Made by a program: the position numbers and the translations under genes
Assembly: GCF_041431135.1 (NCBI RefSeq)
Contig: NZ_CP107799.1
Coordinates: forward strand, 5,952,001 to 6,016,000
Direction of reading: 5' to 3'
DNA: 64,000 bases
Source of the DNA: Streptomyces sp. NBC_00554
GTDB taxonomy: Bacteria; Actinomycetota; Actinomycetes; Streptomycetales; Streptomycetaceae
The notes under the pieces: generated by a model
What the model saw: only the letters and a program-made list of their open reading frames with translations
What the model was told of the DNA's origin: nothing
Database searches by the model: none
Shown here: piece after piece, positions 59,586 to 64,000 of the stretch
How positions within the stretch are numbered: the first letter of the stretch is position 1
Layout: each line of letters starts with the position of its first letter

Positions 59586-59621
59586 GAAGGGCCGCCGCAC
59601 CACTTGGTGCGGCGGCCCTTC
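59586..59621. terminator. Bidirectional terminator between the surface operon and the POT transporter
   Basis: GAAGGGCCGCCGCACC (59586-59601) pairs perfectly with 59606-59621 around ACTT. Confidence 0.9.
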
Positions 59622-59643
59622 GTACAGAAGCCTCAGGCGTACG

Positions 59644-61140
59644 TCAGCGGACGTTGCCCATGAGTTCCTTGACCTTGTTGCGGTACATCCACACCGCGAC
59701 ACCGGCGACCACGGCGAGCGTGGCCTCCAGGGCGACGATGCCCATCTTGTTCAGGTCGACCCCGGCGATGGAGAGCAGACCGGTCGTGGCGTCACCGGCG
59801 GTGACGGCCAGGAACCAGACGCCCATCATCTGGGAGGCGTACTTCGCGGGCGCCATCTTCGTGGTGACGGAGAGGCCGACCGGGGAGAGCAGCAGCTCAC
59901 CGACGGTCTGCACGAAGTAGATCGCGACCAGCCACATCGCGGCGGCCTTGTGACCGCCCTCGGCGATGGACAGCGGAGCCAGGAAGAGGAAGAACGACGC
60001 ACCGACCAGCACGAGACCGGACGCGAACTTCACGATGGTGCTCGGCTCCTTGCCGCGCTTGTTGAGCGCCAGCCAGAACCAGGCGAAGACCGGGGCGAGC
60101 GCCATGATCAGCACCGGGTTCACCGACTGGTACCAGGAGACCGGGAACTCCCATCCGAAGACGGTGTTCTGCGCCGAGCCGTCGGCGAAGATCGACAGCG
60201 TCGAACCGCCCTGGTCGTAGATCATCCAGAACACGGCCGCGGCGACGAAGAACCAGATGTAGCCGGACATCTTCGACTGCTCGGCGCGGTCCAGGTCCTT
60301 GTCGCGCTTGATCCGCACCAGGACCATGATCGGGATGATCACGCCGAGCAGGGTCAGCGGAACCAGGACCCAGTTCAGCGTGTAGTGGCCGGTGGTGCCG
60401 ACGATCGCGTAGAAGACGACGGCGATGCCCGCCCAGATCGCGGCCTTGCGCAGCGTCGAGGACTTCTCCGCGGCGGAGAGCGGCGTCGGCACGATGGTGG
60501 AGCGCTCGGCGAGGTTGCGGCTGCCGATCAGGAACTGGCCGAGGCCGAGCGCCATGCCGAGCGCGGCGAGCGCGAAGCCCAGGTGCCAGTTGACGTTCTC
60601 ACCGATGGTGCCGATGATCAGCGGCGCGGCGAAGGCGCCGAGGTTGATGCCCATGTAGAAGACCGTGAAGCCACCGTCGCGGCGCGGGTCGTCCGGGCCG
60701 TCGTAGAGGTGGCCGACCATCGTGGAGATGTTGGCCTTCAGCAGACCCGAGCCGATCGCGACCAGGCCGAGACCGGCGTAGAAGGTGCCCGACGCCGGCA
60801 GCGCCAGCGTCAGGTGGCCGAGCATGATGATTCCGCCGGCGACGGCGACGGTCTTGCGGGGACCCCAGACCCGGTCGCCGAACCAGCCGCCGGGCAGGGC
60901 GAGCAGGTACACCATCGACACGTAGACGGAGTAGATCGCGGTCGCGGTGGCCACGCTCAGGTGCAGGCCACCCGGTGCGACCAGGTACAGCGGGAGCAGA
61001 GCCCTCATGCCGTAGTAGGAGAAACGCTCCCACATCTCGGTCATGAAGAGAGTGGCCAGTCCCCGGGGGTGGCCGAAGAAGGTGCGTTCGAAACCGGGGG
61101 TGCCCGGGTTTGCCGAACCCTTCGTCAGGCTGGACGCCAT
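59644..61140 (-). CDS. POT-family proton-coupled oligopeptide transporter
   Basis: The 498-residue protein has about 12-14 membrane helices and POT hallmarks: EMWERFSYYGMRALLPLYL in the first helix (the proton-coupling ExxERFxYY motif), GGWFGDRVWGPRKT after the second, and GFTVFYMGINLGAF in the fifth. It imports di- and tripeptides with protons. ATG 61140 follows AAGGAAC. An in-frame extension to 61386 is improbable. Confidence 0.93.
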   Translation of the reverse strand: MASSLTKGSANPGTPGFERTFFGHPRGLATLFMTEMWERFSYYGMRALLPLYLVAPGGLHLSVATATAIYSVYVSMVYLLALPGGWFGDRVWGPRKTVAVAGGIIMLGHLTLALPASGTFYAGLGLVAIGSGLLKANISTMVGHLYDGPDDPRRDGGFTVFYMGINLGAFAAPLIIGTIGENVNWHLGFALAALGMALGLGQFLIGSRNLAERSTIVPTPLSAAEKSSTLRKAAIWAGIAVVFYAIVGTTGHYTLNWVLVPLTLLGVIIPIMVLVRIKRDKDLDRAEQSKMSGYIWFFVAAAVFWMIYDQGGSTLSIFADGSAQNTVFGWEFPVSWYQSVNPVLIMALAPVFAWFWLALNKRGKEPSTIVKFASGLVLVGASFFLFLAPLSIAEGGHKAAAMWLVAIYFVQTVGELLLSPVGLSVTTKMAPAKYASQMMGVWFLAVTAGDATTGLLSIAGVDLNKMGIVALEATLAVVAGVAVWMYRNKVKELMGNVR

Positions 61141-61627
61141 GGTCGTTCCTTGCTGGTCGGGACGCGCGGAAGTGGGGTTGCGCGCCCGGTGGGGGCGGCC
61201 GGCACCGGCGGGTTCCGGCCGTCCGTCCCCACGCCCACGGGGAGTCCGCTCCGGATTGCGAAGCGGCGGAGGCCGACCACCGGGATCCACGCCCGCACGC
61301 TTTGACGCGCTCGGGCCCGGCCACAGGTCATTCCTTTCAAGGCTGGCGAATACCAGCCCGCACATAAAAGAGACCTTCAGCGTCAAATGCCCGCCAAAGG
61401 TCCCTGCAGTGCTACAGGCGTCTGGTCACCATACGACATGTCAATGCCGCATATGGAAGGACTTGAGAGATGGATCACAGGCGGTATTGGAACCACAGGA
61501 ACCTATTCGAAGGTGTTTATCAAGATCGCCCCTCGCAGTCGCAGGTCGGCATCTCCAGGGCCGTAGGTAAGAATCACGGATGCCGATCACCCCGCGAGTG
61601 TCGTCCGCGGCGGACTACCATCAACCC
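61141..61627 (+). promoter_or_regulatory. Divergent region upstream of the POT gene and the two-component pair
   Basis: No credible gene lies in these 487 bases. TTGAGA (61463-61468), a 16-base spacer and TATTGG (61485-61490) is a possible forward promoter. TACCAT at 61616-61621, six bases before the response-regulator ATG, is a possible -10 box for a leaderless start. The stretch 61380-61560 is AT-richer than its surroundings. Confidence 0.45.
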
Positions 61628-62305
61628 ATGACCCGTGTACTGCTCGCCGAGGACGACGCGTCCATCTCGGAGCCACTGGCCCGTGCCCTGCGCCGGGAGG
61701 GCTACGAGGTCGAGGTGCGCGAAGACGGACCCACCGCGCTCGACGCCGGCATCCAGGGCGGCATCGACCTGTGCGTCCTGGACCTGGGCCTGCCCGGTAT
61801 GGACGGCCTGGAAGTGGCCCGCCGGCTGCGTGCCGAGGGGCACACCGTCCCCATCCTGATCCTGACCGCGCGCGCCGACGAGGTGGACACCGTCGTCGGC
61901 CTCGACGCGGGCGCCGACGACTACGTCACCAAGCCGTTCCGGCTCGCCGAACTGCTCGCCCGCGTACGGGCCCTGCTGCGGCGCGGTGCCGCCGAGCCCC
62001 AGCAGCCGCCGGCCACGCACGGGGTGCGCATCGACGTCGAGTCGCACCGCGCCTGGATGGGCGACGAGGAACTCCAGCTCACCGCCAAGGAGTTCGACCT
62101 CCTGCGGGTCCTCGTCCGGGACGCCGGACGCGTCGTCACCCGCGACCAGCTCATGCGCGAGGTCTGGGACACCACCTGGTGGTCCTCCACCAAGACCCTC
62201 GACATGCACATCTCCTGGCTCCGCAAGAAGCTCGGCGACGACGCGGCGAACCCCCGCTACATCGCGACGGTACGAGGCGTCGGATTCCGCTTCGAGAAGA
62301 GCTGA
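61628..62305 (+). CDS. OmpR-family response regulator
   Basis: The 225-residue regulator has a receiver domain with acidic pocket EDD at 8-10, phospho-acceptor Asp52 in CVLDLGLPGMDG and Lys102 in TKPF. An OmpR/PhoB winged helix follows (about 130-223, LTAKEFDLLRVL, WWSSTKTLDMHISWLRKKLG and TVRGVGFRFE). ATG 61628 is likely leaderless; a start at 61580 would add a poor N-terminus. It pairs with the kinase 45 bases downstream. Confidence 0.92.
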   Translation: MTRVLLAEDDASISEPLARALRREGYEVEVREDGPTALDAGIQGGIDLCVLDLGLPGMDGLEVARRLRAEGHTVPILILTARADEVDTVVGLDAGADDYVTKPFRLAELLARVRALLRRGAAEPQQPPATHGVRIDVESHRAWMGDEELQLTAKEFDLLRVLVRDAGRVVTRDQLMREVWDTTWWSSTKTLDMHISWLRKKLGDDAANPRYIATVRGVGFRFEKS

Positions 62306-62350
62306 CGGAGCCCTCCCGCCAGGCTCCAAGCAACCCGCCCGGAGGGCACC

Positions 62351-63628
62351 GTGCGTCGCCGTCTCATCCAGTCCACCCTCGCCGTGGTGCTCGTAGTGAT
62401 CGCCGTCTTCGGCGTCTCCCTCGTGATCGTCGAGACGCGGACGATCGGCAGCAGCGCCCAGGAGAGGGTGGAGTCCGAGGCGCTCCGACTCGCGAGCATC
62501 GTGGACAGCCGGATCATCGGCCATGAGGACATCACCGCGGAGATCCTGAAGAACCAGGTCACGGACGAGCGGTACGCCGTGATCAGGATCCCGGGCCGGG
62601 AGCCGATCGAGATCGGGACCAAGCCCAGCGGTGAGGTCACCCACTACACGTCCAAGGGCGAGGAGGGCGAGACGGTCACCGTCCTGGAGCCGCGCTCGTC
62701 CGTGACGAAGGAAATCGGCCGTACGCTGCTGATCATCGCGGCGGTCGCCCTGCTCGCCATCATCGCCGCCGTCCTCCTCGCCGTACGCCAGGCCAACCGC
62801 CTCGCCTCCCCGCTCACCGACCTCGCGGAGACCGCGGAACGGCTCGGCTCCGGCGACCCCCGCCCGCGCCACAAGCGGTACGGCGTCCCGGAGCTGGACC
62901 GCGTCGCGGACGTCCTGGACGCCAGCGCGGAGCGCATCGCACGGATGCTCACGGCGGAGCGCCGGCTCGCCGCCGACGCCTCCCACCAGCTCCGTACGCC
63001 CCTCACGGCCCTCTCCATGCGCCTGGAGGAGATCACCCTCACCGACGACCCGGACACGGTGAAGGAGGAGGCGACGATCGCGCTGACGCAGGTCGAGCGG
63101 CTCACGGACGTCGTGGAGCGGCTGCTCACCAACGCCCGCGATCCGCGCACCGGCTCAGCAGTCTCCTTCGACCTCGACGAGGTCATCAAGCAGCAGCTGG
63201 AGGAGTGGCGCCCGGCCTACCGCAGTGCGGGCCGCGCCATCGTCAGCTCGGGCAAGCGGCATCTGCGGGCCGTGGGCACCCCGGGCGCGGTCGCCCAGGT
63301 CCTTGCCGCGCTCATCGAGAACTCCCTGATGCACGGCGGCGGCACCGTCGCCCTGCGCACCCGCGTCACCGGCAACCAGGCCGTCGTCGAGGTCACCGAC
63401 GAGGGCCCCGGCGTTCCCCCGGACCTCGGCGCCCGCATCTTCGAGCGCACGATCAGCGGCCGCAACTCCACGGGGATCGGCCTCGCCGTCGCCCGTGACC
63501 TCGCGGAGGCCGACGGGGGCCGTCTGGAGATGCTCCAGGTGAAGCCCCCGGTGTTCGGCCTGTTCCTGTCCCGTACGCCCTTGAAGAAGCCGCCGACGGG
63601 CGAGGAGCCGGAGCCGACGGTCAGGTAG
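62351..63628 (+). CDS. Sensor histidine kinase
   Basis: The 425-residue kinase has two membrane helices (about 7-27 and 123-145) around a small extracytoplasmic sensor (28-122) and a HAMP-like segment. A HisKA domain with phospho-accepting His212 (DASHQLRTPLTAL) precedes an HATPase (NSLMHGGGTV, DEGPGVP, STGIGLAVARDLAEA). It senses an unknown envelope signal and phosphorylates the adjacent OmpR-type regulator. GTG 62351 follows GGAGGGCACC. Confidence 0.92.
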   Translation: MRRRLIQSTLAVVLVVIAVFGVSLVIVETRTIGSSAQERVESEALRLASIVDSRIIGHEDITAEILKNQVTDERYAVIRIPGREPIEIGTKPSGEVTHYTSKGEEGETVTVLEPRSSVTKEIGRTLLIIAAVALLAIIAAVLLAVRQANRLASPLTDLAETAERLGSGDPRPRHKRYGVPELDRVADVLDASAERIARMLTAERRLAADASHQLRTPLTALSMRLEEITLTDDPDTVKEEATIALTQVERLTDVVERLLTNARDPRTGSAVSFDLDEVIKQQLEEWRPAYRSAGRAIVSSGKRHLRAVGTPGAVAQVLAALIENSLMHGGGTVALRTRVTGNQAVVEVTDEGPGVPPDLGARIFERTISGRNSTGIGLAVARDLAEADGGRLEMLQVKPPVFGLFLSRTPLKKPPTGEEPEPTVR

Positions 63629-63637
63629 CGGTAGGGC

Positions 63638-64000
63638 TCAGCTCACGTGCTGTGCGGGCCTGGGGCGCTGCTCGGGCCCGGGCTCGGCTTCGAGGAACGA
63701 TTCCGCACTGGCCACCGCCTCCCGCGCGGGCAGCGTACGGAACACCCAGGTGCGGTACGACCAGAAGCGGAACAGGGTCGCGACGCCGATGCCCAGGAAC
63801 TTGAAGACGTTGCTCTGCAGCGGGCTGTCCCAGCCGAAGCCGTACGTCGCCATGTAGAGCACGCCGTTCTCGATCACCAGTCCCACCGCGCTGAACAGCA
63901 GGAACAGCGTCAGTTCCTTGGTGCGGCCGCCCTTGTCCCGGTCACGGTACGTGAAGTAGCGGAACCCGACGTAGTTGAAGATGATGGCCACGACGGTGGC
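63638..64000 (-). CDS. GtrA-family membrane protein, C-terminal part
   Basis: The frame runs from the TGA at 63638-63640 to the window edge, so the N-terminus is missing (about 121 residues visible). It shows GtrA-like segments: IIFNYVGFRYFTYR, LFLLFSAVGLVIENGVLY and FKFLGIGVATLFRFWSYRTWVF, which is the typical end of this four-helix family, followed by a hydrophilic tail. GtrA proteins move lipid-linked sugars across the membrane or assist glycosyltransferases. Confidence 0.87.
   Translation of the reverse strand, partial: ATVVAIIFNYVGFRYFTYRDRDKGGRTKELTLFLLFSAVGLVIENGVLYMATYGFGWDSPLQSNVFKFLGIGVATLFRFWSYRTWVFRTLPAREAVASAESFLEAEPGPEQRPRPAQHVS

Noticed and set aside
1..64000. CRISPR array, prophage or insertion sequence
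   Set aside because: No regular repeat-spacer series, integrase, transposase or terminal repeats with target duplications were seen.

Overview
The window is chromosomal core sequence of a Streptomyces (or very close relative). The evidence is very high GC with GC-rich third codon positions, frequent GTG starts with 4-base GTGA/ATGA gene overlaps, several apparently leaderless promoters, bldA (the tRNA-Leu for the rare UUA codon), and the gene order DUF501 / divIC-like / eno / two rpf genes / P450. From memory this matches the S. coelicolor chromosome around eno (about SCO3060 to SCO3105) read in reverse. I see no insertion sequence, prophage, integrase or CRISPR array.

1-11.7 kb: the end of a cut-off gene, a tandem-duplicated secreted protein, a solo HTH + methylase-like + TRD-like fusion, a membrane protein coupled to a Ser/Thr kinase with a helical-repeat tail, a secreted DUF1906 protein, a SurA-like lipoprotein, mazG, a flavohemoprotein and a cytochrome P450. 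11.8-21.2 kb: two Rpf-type muralytic proteins (the second behind a c-di-AMP riboswitch), eno, a DivIC/FtsB-like protein, DUF501, Ppx/GppA, ndh with Rex-like sites upstream, and a cfa-type methyltransferase. 21.2-29.2 kb: a MacB-like ABC exporter, bldA, pobA, a Bax-inhibitor-1 family protein and small unknown genes. 29.4-37.8 kb: thiolase, SGNH hydrolase, cystathionine beta-synthase, a membrane protein and a four-gene OpuC-type osmoprotectant ABC transporter.

38-51 kb: an aromatic-amino-acid-lyase homologue lacking the usual Ala-Ser-Gly cofactor triad, coupled to an RpiR regulator; a four-gene roadblock/LC7 operon with no GTPase; a lysA-like PLP decarboxylase; then hutU, an M20 amidohydrolase, hutF and hutI, which together cover histidine degradation from urocanate onward. 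The M20 enzyme sits where a formylglutamate deformylase is needed and carries an 11-residue tandem repeat. 51-55 kb: a sigma-like / zinc-anti-sigma-like / lectin fusion, then a SigB-family sigma factor with a STAS antagonist and a GHKL anti-sigma-like protein. Both of these are preceded by the same GTTT-N14-GGGTGT promoter-like element.

55.3-59.6 kb: a tightly coupled four-gene surface operon whose first and last products share one repeated extracellular domain and end in sortase signals (LPQTG, LAETG), with a DUF916-like protein and another membrane protein between. This operon and the roadblock operon are the best candidates here for poorly described systems. The window closes with a POT peptide transporter, an OmpR-type two-component pair and the end of a GtrA-family gene. 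I found no in-frame TTA codon in the called genes, so they should not need bldA directly.
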